Source: Acuticoccus kalidii (GTDB taxonomy: Bacteria; Pseudomonadota; Alphaproteobacteria; Rhizobiales; Amorphaceae). From it: a stretch of DNA of 64,000 nucleotides. Shown here piece after piece: positions 1-7,711 of this stretch. Every line of letters begins with the position of its first letter. The first letter of the stretch is position 1. The DNA is taken from the NCBI RefSeq assembly GCF_021556395.1, contig NZ_JAKGCS010000009.1, forward strand, positions 1 to 64,000. The letters run 5' to 3'. Made by a program: the position numbers and the translations under genes. A model generated the notes under the pieces. That model was not told where the DNA came from, made no database searches, and worked only from the letters and a program-made list of their open reading frames with translations.

Positions 1-22
1 TAGGCTCAGGACCCATAAACAC

Positions 23-68
23 GATCCGTTAAGGCGGATCTGATTCCACGATCTCCGAAGGGAGATCG
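23..68 (+). promoter_or_regulatory. Tandem hairpins over the transposase ribosome binding site
   Basis: Two perfect inverted repeats lie between the IS end and the transposase start. The first is GATCCG (23-28) with CGGATC (35-40). The second is CGATCTCC (49-56), loop GAAG, GGAGATCG (61-68). The second stem contains the GGAG ribosome binding site two bases before the ATG at 71. In a transcript reading in from outside it would hide the start, a known way for IS elements to limit transposase synthesis. The regulatory role is inferred. Confidence 0.55.
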
Positions 69-70
69 CC

Positions 71-828
71 ATGAGCAACGCGCACTTCTGGCTGAGCGAG
101 GCGCAGTTCGAGCGTCTCGCGCCGCTTCTGCCCACCGATACCCGGGGCAAGCCGAGGGTCGATGATCGCCGCGTGATCAGCGGCATCATTCACGTCCTGA
201 AGTCGGGCTGCCGATGGAAGGATGCGCCCGAGGCCTACGGGCCGCATAAGACACTCTACAATCGCTTCGTCCGTTGGGCCGCGAAGGGCGTGTGGGTCGA
301 CGTCTTCCATGCCCTGGCCGCCGCTGGCGGCCCGCCTGCGGCGATCCTGATCGACTCTTCGGCGGTAAAGGCGCATCGCTGCGCGGCAGGAGGCAAAGGG
401 GGGAGCGCGGGCAGGCAATCGGCCGTTCCCGCGGCGGGCGCACGACCAAGATCCACGCCCTGACCGACGGCTTCGGCAGACCGATCGCCTTCCACCTCAC
501 CGGCGGCCAGGCGGCGGACTGCCGTGCCGCCGAAGACCTTCTGCAGGAGATGCCGGACTGCCGTGTCGTCCATGCCGACAAGGCGTACGATACCGATGCC
601 ATTCGCCGCGAGATCGAGGCCCGTGGCGCCTTGCCGAACATCCCACCGAAATCCAACCGACGCTGGAAAAGCTGCTTCTCGCCGTACCTCTACCGCGACC
701 GAAACGCCATCGAGCGCATGTTCGGTCGGCTCAAGGACTTCCGGCGCGTCGCAACCCGCTACGACCGCCTGGCGGCCAACTTCCTCGCCGCCGTCTGCCT
801 CGCCGCGACCGTCAGTTACTGGATATGA
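71..828 (+). CDS. IS5-family transposase, joined by -1 frameshift
   Basis: DDE transposase that would cut and paste its own IS. The first frame (71-463) carries the N-terminal DUF4096-like region and the first catalytic Asp in LIDSSAVKAHR. The second frame (usable from about 395 to 828) carries GRSRGGRTTKIHAL, the second Asp in VHADKAYD and the Glu in RNAIERMFGRLK. A run of AAA followed by six G at 395-403 lies where the frames must be joined. Slipping back one base there gives the continuous family sequence GGKGERGQAIGRSRGG. Programmed -1 frameshifting is known in this IS group, so the gene is probably functional rather than broken. The fused protein would be about 252 residues. Confidence 0.85.
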
Positions 829-1000
829 GTCCCGAGCCTAGATCGAGGCGGATGGTCTCGCCGGCCGCCTCGACGAACATGCTGACCACAGTCTCCGAGC
901 ACGGTGGGGCATTGCAGACCGCGGTGATTCTCGCGTCGCGATAGATCTTCACCGCACCCTCGTTCTCCGATCCGGCCATCCCGTCACCTCCATTGGACAC
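812..1000 (-). CDS. Small hypothetical protein truncated by the IS
   Basis: A 62-residue frame read leftward, downstream of and overlapping the putative winged-helix gene. No family is recognised. Its last ten or so codons and its stop (812) lie inside the right end of the IS, so the original C-terminus was lost on insertion. The start could be 1000 or the internal Met at 979; the latter reduces the overlap with its neighbour. It may be a remnant of a longer phage regulatory or lysogeny gene. Confidence 0.4.
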   Translation of the reverse strand: MSNGGDGMAGSENEGAVKIYRDARITAVCNAPPCSETVVSMFVEAAGETIRLDLGSGLISSN

Positions 1001-1710
1001 TTCAACCCGCGTGCTGATCCGGGCGGTGTGACCGGCGCGAACCCAAGCGCCTCCGCCGCCCTCTCAAATTCCGGCCTCAGCCTCGCCCAGAACGGCATCG
1101 GTAACGTGTCCGGGATCGTGATCGCCTCGACCGGCTGAGCCGCCGGCACGACGTCCCGCTTTGCCCCAACAGTAGAGGCAGAGCCTCTACTGGTTTGCAC
1201 CTCGTTCCACCTTTTGGAATCGGCAAATGAAGGCTCGCCCCGCTTGAACCTTTTCGATATCGCGGCCATCGCGACACGGCCGAGACGGAGCACCGGCGCC
1301 TTTCCGCGCCCACCCTTCGCATGGCTCACCACCTCGATGAGACCGAACTTCACGAGCAGCCCGCGCGCCTTCGAGATGAATCTCACACTCATGCCACGCT
1401 TCGACGCGAGCCGCGCATTCGACGGATAGATCTCGCCCTGGTGACGCACGAACAAATTGATGAGATCCTCCCACACGCACTGGAGGTGCACCGTCCAGCT
1501 CTGCGTGTCGATGAGCTTCAGAAGCGCCGCCCGCACCTTCTTCGTGTGGAGCGCGGCCAGCGCTTTCTCTTCGGCGGTTCGAGGCCGCCGACGCGCAGAA
1601 CCTTGCGATTTCTTCGCCGATCCTGTACGGGTTTCAGTAGCTACTGCCTTCCTATGACCCCTCGGTGCCGTTGCCTCGGCGCCGGGGGTTTTTCTTTGCC
1701 CTGTGTGCAT
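949..1710 (-). CDS. Putative winged-helix DNA-binding phage protein
   Basis: A 253-residue protein with a basic, probably disordered N-terminus of about 60 residues. A helical region follows that resembles a winged helix (YPSNARLASKRGMSVRFISK, then ARGLLVKFGLIEVV, about residues 95-130). It is transcribed away from the early operon across a control region with palindromes. That is the position of a phage repressor or a replication initiator-like protein. No specific family is recognised. The C-terminal third is Pro/Ala-rich. Role inferred from position and fold only. Confidence 0.55.
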   Translation of the reverse strand: MHTGQRKTPGAEATAPRGHRKAVATETRTGSAKKSQGSARRRPRTAEEKALAALHTKKVRAALLKLIDTQSWTVHLQCVWEDLINLFVRHQGEIYPSNARLASKRGMSVRFISKARGLLVKFGLIEVVSHAKGGRGKAPVLRLGRVAMAAISKRFKRGEPSFADSKRWNEVQTSRGSASTVGAKRDVVPAAQPVEAITIPDTLPMPFWARLRPEFERAAEALGFAPVTPPGSARGLKCPMEVTGWPDRRTRVR

Positions 1711-1791
1711 CGCGTGACCTCTCTCTTGGGCGCCCGACCAACTACTGCCTGATCAGGCGCGAGGAGCGCGAAGCTATCAGCACATCATAAT

Positions 1792-1837
1792 ATGGGCAAT
1801 AGCCCCATTTTTATGTTGCATGTTGGGCTAAAGCCCA
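1792..1837. promoter_or_regulatory. Paired palindromic operators of the phage control region
   Basis: Two related palindromes lie between divergent transcription units: GGGC-AATA-GCCC at 1794-1805 and GGGC-TAAA-GCCC at 1825-1836. The second extends to TGGGC...GCCCA. Their starts are 31 bases apart, close to three helical turns. This is the layout expected for a repressor acting on both the leftward gene at 1710 and the rightward operon at 1872. The binding protein is not known. Confidence 0.5.
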
Positions 1838-1871
1838 CTAACTTGGCCTCCACACCCCAAGGAGGCACCCC

Positions 1872-2234
1872 ATGCGCATCTACTACTGCCTTCCCCTGAC
1901 CGACTCCGACGGCGGGATTCTCGTCCACGACTTCGAGGTCGAGATCGAGGGCCGTCTGGTGGTCGATCCCAACGAGTGCGCGTTGCTGGTCGATCATGTC
2001 TGGAAGGAGCGCGACAAGCCTCGCGCCGGCGGCGGGTTCGATACGACGTTCGTGGACCTGATGGCGTCGAGGGACGCGACGTGGCGGACGATCGGTCTCC
2101 ACATCGCGATCCGGGCCCGGCAGGATCCCGACCTCCTCGCCGAGGCGATGGCCGCCGAGGGCGTCGTCTACATCGGCAAGGGCGCGAATGACCCGGACGG
2201 GCGGTTCGTCGACCTCCAGGCGGAGGCGGCGTGA
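1872..2234 (+). CDS. Hypothetical phage early protein
   Basis: A 120-residue acidic protein, first gene of the rightward early operon. A good ribosome binding site (AAGGAGG) lies about eight bases before the ATG. No recognised domain, signal peptide or membrane segment. The stop overlaps the next start by one base (TGATG), so the two genes are probably translated together. Function unknown. Confidence 0.6.
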   Translation: MRIYYCLPLTDSDGGILVHDFEVEIEGRLVVDPNECALLVDHVWKERDKPRAGGGFDTTFVDLMASRDATWRTIGLHIAIRARQDPDLLAEAMAAEGVVYIGKGANDPDGRFVDLQAEAA

Positions 2235-2470
2235 TGGGTACGTATACCTCGGTCCATCGGATCAGGCTGGCCACCGCGCGTCACAAGACGAACGTCGTCG
2301 GTTCCTGGGTGACGCTGTCCTGCGATGATGGCGGCGAGGTCACCCTTCATTTCGATAGTCGGGCGGCCGCGGACGCAGTCGCGACGGCCATCACCAAAGC
2401 GATCACAGAACCCCTCGAAATCGACGAGCCGGACCAGATCCAGCCCGACGCCGACCGGAGGGCTGCATGA
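2234..2470 (+). CDS. Hypothetical phage early protein
   Basis: A small protein of about 78 residues. The ATG at 2234 overlaps the preceding stop by one base; a GTG at 2231 in the same frame is an alternative start. The sequence looks like a compact alpha/beta fold (VVGSWVTLSCDDGGEVTLHF followed by a helical Ala/Thr-rich stretch). No family recognised. It ends with a 4-base ATGA overlap into the next gene. Confidence 0.55.
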   Translation: MGTYTSVHRIRLATARHKTNVVGSWVTLSCDDGGEVTLHFDSRAAADAVATAITKAITEPLEIDEPDQIQPDADRRAA

Positions 2471-2964
2471 TGATGTCCCCGACAGAATATGTGCTCGTCG
2501 CGTTCGACGAGATCTTCCCGGACAAATGGCTGGTCATGGCGCTGCTGACGCCGGATCCGGATGCCGCCGGCAGGATGACGGTCGCAGAGACCGAGAACAC
2601 GTCGTGCCAGTACGTCATCCTGTCGAGCGAGGTGATCGCCCGCGGATCGCTCGAGGTCTGCCACGAGGCGCGGCGGATGCACCGGCAGGGCATGAGCGAG
2701 GTGCTGACGACCTTCCTCCTCGCCGATGCGGAGGCGTCTAAGGCGGCGGCCGCTCGTGCGAAGGCGCTCGACGCCGCCGCTCAGAAATCACGCGAGCAAC
2801 GATCTATCCCGAACGTTTGGGACACCACGCGAAAGGTGTTTGACGACCGCGGCCACGCGAAACGCGCGTCGGATCGGTCAGGAACCGTCGCGGCGCTCGC
2901 GAGCGTCTCATTTCTCACGGTCTACGCCGGGCTCCTCGTCCTCAAATCGGCGGGGTGGTCATGA
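2467..2964 (+). CDS. Hypothetical phage protein with C-terminal membrane helix
   Basis: A 165-residue protein starting in a 4-base overlap with the gene before. The N-terminal part is mixed alpha/beta. An Ala/Lys/Arg-rich, probably helical segment follows around residues 95-115. The C-terminus is one hydrophobic stretch (VAALASVSFLTVYAGLLVL), likely a tail-anchor-type membrane helix. No family recognised. The next gene overlaps its stop by four bases. Confidence 0.55.
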   Translation: MMMSPTEYVLVAFDEIFPDKWLVMALLTPDPDAAGRMTVAETENTSCQYVILSSEVIARGSLEVCHEARRMHRQGMSEVLTTFLLADAEASKAAAARAKALDAAAQKSREQRSIPNVWDTTRKVFDDRGHAKRASDRSGTVAALASVSFLTVYAGLLVLKSAGWS

Positions 2965-3281
2965 GCGCCGGCGGCGAAAAGTGGGGTCCGTGGATCGAAT
3001 GGGAAGGCGGACGGCCAGCCTCTGAGTTGATCGGCGTCTACGTCCGCATCAGAGCCCAGAATGGGCAAATCGATGAAGGTATCATCAGCCGTGAGCCTGA
3101 GAGCTATGCCAGTGGGTGCTTTCGCGCACCACGGGGCGGTTCGATCCTAGAGAACGGCGTGCGGTGCTATTGCATCGATGCCTACCGCGTCCGCCAGCCG
3201 CGCGGAATGAAGGCCCTCCGCGAAATCCTCCAGACCGCCCCGAACGAGCGCGTGCGCGATCGCGAGGACGAACCCGCGTGA
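2961..3281 (+). CDS. Hypothetical phage early protein
   Basis: A 106-residue protein starting at the ATG at 2961, in an ATGA overlap with the preceding stop; a GTG six bases upstream is also in frame. It contains WIEWEGGRPASELIGVYVRI and a Cys/Tyr-rich middle, suggesting a small beta fold. No family recognised. It is followed by about 100 bases without a clear gene before the coiled-coil gene. Confidence 0.5.
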   Translation: MSAGGEKWGPWIEWEGGRPASELIGVYVRIRAQNGQIDEGIISREPESYASGCFRAPRGGSILENGVRCYCIDAYRVRQPRGMKALREILQTAPNERVRDREDEPA

Positions 3282-3380
3282 ACCTCCCGACGCCCACGGC
3301 CTGATCACCAACACAACCACGCCGCCCGTGCGCGGCCCATCACAGCGCCGGCGATCGGTCGGCCGCACAGGAGAGCGATC

Positions 3381-4481
3381 ATGAGCGATACGATGACCGC
3401 CGAGGTGAAGGACAGCATCTTCGACCTCGTGCAGACGGATCCGAACGCCGTCTTCACTGGCGATCTCGATGTCGATGACCTGCTGCGACGCGTCGAGAAA
3501 GAAGCGCTCGCCATTGGGACGGACGTCGGCACCGACAAGTCGCGCAAGGCCATCATCAGCATGGCGGCGCGTGTCACGAGGGTGAAAACCGCGATCGACG
3601 GCGCCGGCAAGGATCTCACCGAAGACCACCGGAAGGCGATCGATGCGGTGAACAAGGTCCGCAAGACGGTCCGCGACCGGTGCGACGAAATCAAGGTTCG
3701 CGTCCGCAAGCCGGTCGACCGGTGGGAAGAGCAGGAGAATGCTCGCATCGAATCCCACCGCGCGGTGATCGCCGAGCTGAACCAAGCGTCGCGAATCCCC
3801 CACGATGCCACCGCCGGCGACATCGCGGCGACGATCAAGCGGCTCGAGGTCGTCGATACCTCGCGCGCGTCCATGCAGGAATATGCCGAAGGCGCGACCG
3901 CGGCGAAGAACGATGCGCTCGACGTCCTTCGCGCCGCACACGAGCGCGCCGTGACCGCCGAGCAGGAACGCGCCGAGCTGGAGCGCCTTCGCAAGGAATC
4001 CGCAGAGCGCGAAGCACGTGAGGCGACGGAGCGCGCCGAGCGGGACCGGCAGGAGCGAGAAGCCGAGGCGGCCCGGCAGCGTGAAGCGGCGGAGGCCCAG
4101 CGGCGCGAAGAGAACGAGCGCATCGCGCGGGAGGCCGCTGAGCGCGCCGCAGCACAGGCGGAACAGCGCGCCCGTGAGGAGGCCGAAGCCACCGCCCGGA
4201 AGGCACGCGAGCAAGCCGAACAGCGTGAGCGCGAGCACCAGGCCGAGATCGCACGCCTGAAGCGCGAGGCCGAGGAGAAGGCCGCGGCGGAACAGCGAGC
4301 GAAGGAAGAGGCCACCGCCGAGGAGCGTCGCCGCGCGGCCGATCGCGCGCACCGCTCGAAGATCGTCGGAGAGGCGGCCAAGTCCCTCGCATCGGCCGCC
4401 GGCATCGACCCGGCCATCGCCACCGCCGCCGTTGAGGCGATCGCGAGCGGCGCTGTCACGCACCTGTCCCTTCAGTTCTGA
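3381..4481 (+). CDS. Phage coiled-coil protein linked to RecE/RecT
   Basis: A 366-residue protein. The N-terminal ~160 residues are helical. A long Glu/Arg/Ala-rich coiled coil runs from about 170 to 330. A short C-terminal module (AGIDPAIATAAVEAIASGAV, then THLSLQF) resembles the end of coiled-coil proteins that often precede recombination genes in lambdoid and P22-like phages. GGAGA before the ATG is a fair ribosome binding site. It lies two genes upstream of the RecE-like nuclease, so a helper role in recombination or replication is plausible but unproven. The low complexity also produces long spurious frames on the other strand. Confidence 0.65.
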   Translation: MSDTMTAEVKDSIFDLVQTDPNAVFTGDLDVDDLLRRVEKEALAIGTDVGTDKSRKAIISMAARVTRVKTAIDGAGKDLTEDHRKAIDAVNKVRKTVRDRCDEIKVRVRKPVDRWEEQENARIESHRAVIAELNQASRIPHDATAGDIAATIKRLEVVDTSRASMQEYAEGATAAKNDALDVLRAAHERAVTAEQERAELERLRKESAEREAREATERAERDRQEREAEAARQREAAEAQRREENERIAREAAERAAAQAEQRAREEAEATARKAREQAEQREREHQAEIARLKREAEEKAAAEQRAKEEATAEERRRAADRAHRSKIVGEAAKSLASAAGIDPAIATAAVEAIASGAVTHLSLQF

Positions 4482-4494
4482 GGAGCGAGAAGCG

Positions 4495-4710
4495 ATGCAA
4501 AACTCGTTCGAGCGGATGCTTTCCGACATGGGGACGCCAACCCCGGACTCGTTTCGGCGCGCGATCATCGATGCCTGCGATACGGCCTATGTCGCTCGTG
4601 AGTGGCTGGAGGCGTATACCCCCGGCAAATGGACCGGTGCTGATGTAGTCGCGTTGGCGTCGCTGATCATGCAGCGAGAGCAGCACCGAACGGCCGAGGA
4701 AGACTTCTGA
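4495..4710 (+). CDS. Small hypothetical phage protein
   Basis: A 71-residue protein. The ATG at 4495 is preferred over the longer frame from 4432 because GAGGAGCGAGAAGCG just upstream supplies a ribosome binding site and the longer start would overlap the previous gene. The sequence is helical and acidic (DACDTAYVAREWLEAYTP). Its stop overlaps the RecE-like start by one base. Function unknown. Confidence 0.55.
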   Translation: MQNSFERMLSDMGTPTPDSFRRAIIDACDTAYVAREWLEAYTPGKWTGADVVALASLIMQREQHRTAEEDF

Positions 4711-5711
4711 TGTCCGCCCTCGCCTCCCCCATCCGCGCCATCCGCTGGAACGGCGGCACGATCCAAGAGCCGGGCCTCTACGAGGCGCTCCCGATCGAGG
4801 TCTATCACGGCGACCCAGATCTGTGCCCCGGCCCCTCAATCAGCTCGAGCGGCCTCCGCACCATCTGGAGCGACGGCCCGGCCGCCTTCTGGGTCCGATC
4901 CCCGCTCAATCCGAACAGGATCGAGGAAGAGGAGAAGGACCACCTCAACCTCGGGCAAGCCGCGCATCACCTGATTCTGTCCGAGGGCGGATTCCACGAG
5001 AAGTTCGCTGTCCGGCCGGAGCAGTGGAAGGATTGGCGCAAGTCCGAGGCGAAGGACTGGCGCGAGGACATGCGCCGCGCCGGCAAAGTGGTCCTGACGC
5101 CCGAAGATCTGGAGCAGATCAAGGGCATGGCCGGCGTTCTGTCGTGGCAAGATCCGGCGAACGCGAACACGGTTCCGGAGAGCGGCCTCGCCAACTCCAC
5201 GCTCGTGCGTCAGGGGCTGCTTCACGGCCTCGTCGAGCACTCGCTTATCTGGCGCGACGCGGAGACGGGGATTTGGCTTCGTGCCCGGCCGGACGTTCTG
5301 TCGCTCGCCTCCCTTGGCCTCGTCGTTGACCTCAAGACGTGCAGCACCGGGCGACCGGAGAAGGCGATCTTCGACCACGCCTATTTCCAGCAGGGCGCAC
5401 TGGTCGCCGAGGGGCTCAAGGCCGTGCTCGGGATCGAGATGACCTCATTCGTCCTCGTCTTCGCACAGACCTCAGCACCGTTCCGCGTCAGCGTCCACGA
5501 GCTCGATCCCTACGAGATGTCCGGCGGCGAGATGGTCGATCCGATCGCGATCGGCATGAGGCGCAACCGCGAGGCGTTGCGGATCTTCAAACGCTGCCTC
5601 GACACGCAATCCTGGCCAGCCGGCGACGGCGACAGCCACCCCGAACGCATGCCCGCCTGGTGCGCCAACCAGACGATGAGCGTCCCCGACATGATGGAGG
5701 AAGTAGCGTGA
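4710..5711 (+). CDS. RecE-like PD-(D/E)XK exonuclease (DUF3799 type)
   Basis: A 333-residue nuclease predicted to resect double-stranded DNA ends and feed 3' single strands to the adjacent RecT protein. An N-terminal HxP-type segment includes AAHHLIL. The catalytic core then reads RPD near residue 192, VVDLKT near 205 and YFQQGALVAEG near 225, matching the exonuclease VIII / lambda-type D...DxK...Y/Q pattern. It starts in a TGATG overlap and its stop overlaps the recT GTG start by four bases, so the two are translationally coupled. It is shorter than E. coli RecE, containing only the nuclease region, as is common in phages. Confidence 0.87.
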   Translation: MSALASPIRAIRWNGGTIQEPGLYEALPIEVYHGDPDLCPGPSISSSGLRTIWSDGPAAFWVRSPLNPNRIEEEEKDHLNLGQAAHHLILSEGGFHEKFAVRPEQWKDWRKSEAKDWREDMRRAGKVVLTPEDLEQIKGMAGVLSWQDPANANTVPESGLANSTLVRQGLLHGLVEHSLIWRDAETGIWLRARPDVLSLASLGLVVDLKTCSTGRPEKAIFDHAYFQQGALVAEGLKAVLGIEMTSFVLVFAQTSAPFRVSVHELDPYEMSGGEMVDPIAIGMRRNREALRIFKRCLDTQSWPAGDGDSHPERMPAWCANQTMSVPDMMEEVA

Positions 5712-6847
5712 GCACCCAGGCGTTGGAGCGGATCGAGAATCGCATCGACCGCGAGGTGACGTCGTCGATGAAGGTGAGCACCGACGGCATCTCCTTCCGA
5801 TCGGCTTCGGAGGTGATGGAGTTCGCGAAGATGATGTCGGTCTCGGCGTCCGCTGTGCCGAAGCATCTGCGCGGCGAGCCGGGCGCGTGCCTCGGCATCA
5901 TCGACGATGCGATCCGGTTTCAGATGAGCCCCTATGCGCTCGCCCGGAAGAGCTACTTCGTCAACGATAACCTCGCCTACGAGGCGCAAGTGATCGCCGC
6001 GATAGTCCTGGCAAGGGCGCCGCTGAGCGAACGGCCGGACATCTCCTATTCGGGTGAAGGGACCAAGCGCCGCTGCAAGGTCGTCTACACGTTCCTCGAT
6101 GGGGCTGTGCGCGAGTATCAATCTCCTGAGATCGGCTCGATCACGCCCAAGAACTCCCCGCTCTGGAAGAGCGATCCGGACCAGCAGCTCGCCTATTACT
6201 CGCTGCGCGCCGGGGCGCGCCGGCACTGCCCGGACGTCATTCTTGGCATCTATGACGCGGACGAAATGGCCGCCCTCAAGGCCCGCGACGTCACGCCCGC
6301 GCGCACGCCGCTATCGCAGCGCCTCGCCGCGCCGCGCGCCGAACGCGGCACCGGCTTCTCGCCCGAGTTCGTCTCGGCCGAGCTGAAGGAATCGATCGAC
6401 GCCGACACCGGCGAGATCACCGACATCCCCGATCGCGACGGGGCACCCCAGCCCGCTAACTCCGGCGCCGTGGATGGCGAAGCGGACGGATACGGCGCGC
6501 CAACACAGGAGGCAGACCATGAGGCCGCCGGCGGGAAAGCCGCCGGGGACGCGAGCGCTGGAACAAAGGCGTCACCGCGTCCTGCCGAGGACCAGCACGA
6601 ACAGAATGTATCGATTGGAAGGGAGGATGGTTCTTCCGCTGACGCGCCATCCTCCCAGTCCGACCTCATGAGCCCCGACGAGGTGCTCATGAGCTTCGAG
6701 GCCGAACTCGCCGAGGCGGAGTCCGTGGCGCGGGTCGAGGAGATCAGCGCGTCGTGGGCGGACGAGATCAACCGGACGCGGGTCGGTGGACGCGCGCGGG
6801 CCGTGAAGTCGGCGCGGGTCAGCGAGATCAAGCAGGGAGCGGAGTGA
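5708..6847 (+). CDS. recT: RecT-family single-strand annealing protein
   Basis: Phage recombinase that anneals complementary single strands, partner of the upstream nuclease. The GTG at 5708 overlaps the nuclease stop (GTGA), giving 379 residues. The RecT/Bet core spans about residues 20-190 and includes SPLWKSDPDQQLAYYSLRAG, with ARRHCPDVILGIYDADEM following. The protein is about 100 residues longer than typical RecT. After residue 200 a Pro/Ala/acidic, probably disordered linker leads to a short helical C-terminal region (EVLMSFEAELAEAESVARVE). Only the core is securely assigned. Confidence 0.88.
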   Translation: MSTQALERIENRIDREVTSSMKVSTDGISFRSASEVMEFAKMMSVSASAVPKHLRGEPGACLGIIDDAIRFQMSPYALARKSYFVNDNLAYEAQVIAAIVLARAPLSERPDISYSGEGTKRRCKVVYTFLDGAVREYQSPEIGSITPKNSPLWKSDPDQQLAYYSLRAGARRHCPDVILGIYDADEMAALKARDVTPARTPLSQRLAAPRAERGTGFSPEFVSAELKESIDADTGEITDIPDRDGAPQPANSGAVDGEADGYGAPTQEADHEAAGGKAAGDASAGTKASPRPAEDQHEQNVSIGREDGSSADAPSSQSDLMSPDEVLMSFEAELAEAESVARVEEISASWADEINRTRVGGRARAVKSARVSEIKQGAE

Positions 6848-7266
6848 TGACGAACGACGCAGAGATCGCCGCCCTGGTCCATGCGGAGAAGGTCGCCCGA
6901 GAGGCGTTGGAGAACGCCACGAAGGCCCGCAAGACGGCTGAGTGGCGGGAGCGCGATCAGCGTGTCGAGGCTCTGAAGCCGCTCGCTGAGCGCGCCCACA
7001 AGCTGCTCTGCCAGTGGAATCACACTGACGGGTGCTCCTGGGGATACGAAGAATCCGCGAAGGACCCCTGGTCGTGCGACGCCCACGCTCGGTGGCTCGA
7101 ACGGTTCGATCGCCTGATCCAAGGCGGGCAGGCCTCTTATACCGCGCGAGCCGATGCTCCTGTCCCGGTCGAAGACATCACCGCGATCCTGGATCTCTTG
7201 GAGCAGCTCTCCCCATCTGAGCGTCGCGTCTTTTCGCTCCTGCGCGCGGGGCGGCTCAATGCGTAG
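6847..7266 (+). CDS. Hypothetical phage protein
   Basis: A 139-residue protein starting one base before the end of the recT stop. The N-terminus is a helical Ala/Lys/Glu-rich segment. A Cys/His/Trp-rich middle (LLCQWNHTDGCSWGYEE, then SCDAH) could bind a metal. The C-terminus is helical (ITAILDLLEQLSPSERRVFS). No family recognised. The next gene starts inside its last codons. Confidence 0.55.
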   Translation: MTNDAEIAALVHAEKVAREALENATKARKTAEWRERDQRVEALKPLAERAHKLLCQWNHTDGCSWGYEESAKDPWSCDAHARWLERFDRLIQGGQASYTARADAPVPVEDITAILDLLEQLSPSERRVFSLLRAGRLNA

Positions 7267-7612
7267 CGGCGAGACGTATACCCCTGGACCATGGCACGTT
7301 TTCGGAAGCGACATTGTCGCCGCCGAGTCCGACCGTGATGGCGACGATGTTGTTGTCGCCGCTGTAGGTGTTTCGGGTGGCTTTCGAAGCGCGCCCCACT
7401 CCGTCGTCCGTGGGAAGAAGAGCGCGCAGGCTGACAATGCCCGCCTCATCGCCGCGGCGCCGGAGCTGCTGGAGGCGCTGGAGCTTCACCGCGAGTATGC
7501 GGCAATCCCGGCCGATCGAGGTGGAGCAAACGGGCGCAAAGGGAAGGCGTGGACCGCGTTCATCTCTGCCCGTGACGCCGCAATCGCGAAAGCACGCGGA
7601 GGCGCGGCATGA
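7259..7612 (+). CDS. Phage Ea22/ead-like hypothetical protein
   Basis: A 117-residue protein from the ATG at 7259, overlapping the previous stop by eight bases. It has the TPGPW start and the NARLIAAAPELLEALE motif common to many short proteins in phage early regions (Ea22/ead-like). The biochemical role of that family is unknown. A longer frame from 7154 exists, but its extra N-terminus lies within the neighbouring gene and looks non-coding. Confidence 0.6.
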   Translation: MRSGETYTPGPWHVFGSDIVAAESDRDGDDVVVAAVGVSGGFRSAPHSVVRGKKSAQADNARLIAAAPELLEALELHREYAAIPADRGGANGRKGKAWTAFISARDAAIAKARGGAA

Positions 7613-7710
7613 CCTCCCGCACCCGCCAGCTTTCCTGGCTTTTCGCCATCACGTTCAGCGTCACCGTTTGGATAGCCGCCATATGGGCCGCGATCGTCGT
7701 GGGAGGGTGA
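7609..7710 (+). CDS. 33-residue single-pass membrane microprotein
   Basis: A very short gene in a 4-base ATGA overlap with the gene before. The protein has a basic N-terminus and one hydrophobic segment (LFAITFSVTVWIAAIWAAIV). Its stop lies one base before the next ATG, so the operon spacing supports it as coding. No homologue is recognised. It could be a small holin-like or regulatory membrane peptide, but nothing in the sequence decides this. Confidence 0.45.
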   Translation: MTSRTRQLSWLFAITFSVTVWIAAIWAAIVVGG

Positions 7711-7711
7711 G

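Larger units (their letters stand above)
1..840. mobile_element. IS5-family (IS427-like) insertion sequence
   Basis: The element is bounded by imperfect terminal inverted repeats: the left end (about 1-20) and the reverse complement of the right end (about 821-840) agree at 16 of 20 positions, both starting TAGGCTC. The outermost TA on each side may be the target duplication, which would put the element at 3-838. It contains a two-frame DDE transposase typical of the IS427 subgroup. The left flank is outside the window, so the duplication cannot be confirmed. The right end joins directly to DNA of the phage-like element and truncates a minus-strand reading frame there. Confidence 0.88.

Noticed and set aside
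71-828. Transposase as a frameshifted pseudogene
   Set aside because: The break falls on an A3G6 slippery run where IS427-group elements use programmed frameshifting, and both halves keep the DDE residues.
3147-4568. Long minus-strand frame of 473 codons opposite the coiled-coil gene
   Set aside because: It mirrors the Glu/Arg/Ala repeats of the plus-strand coiled-coil protein; its product is Leu/Gly/Arg low-complexity with no family pattern and no fitting operon position.
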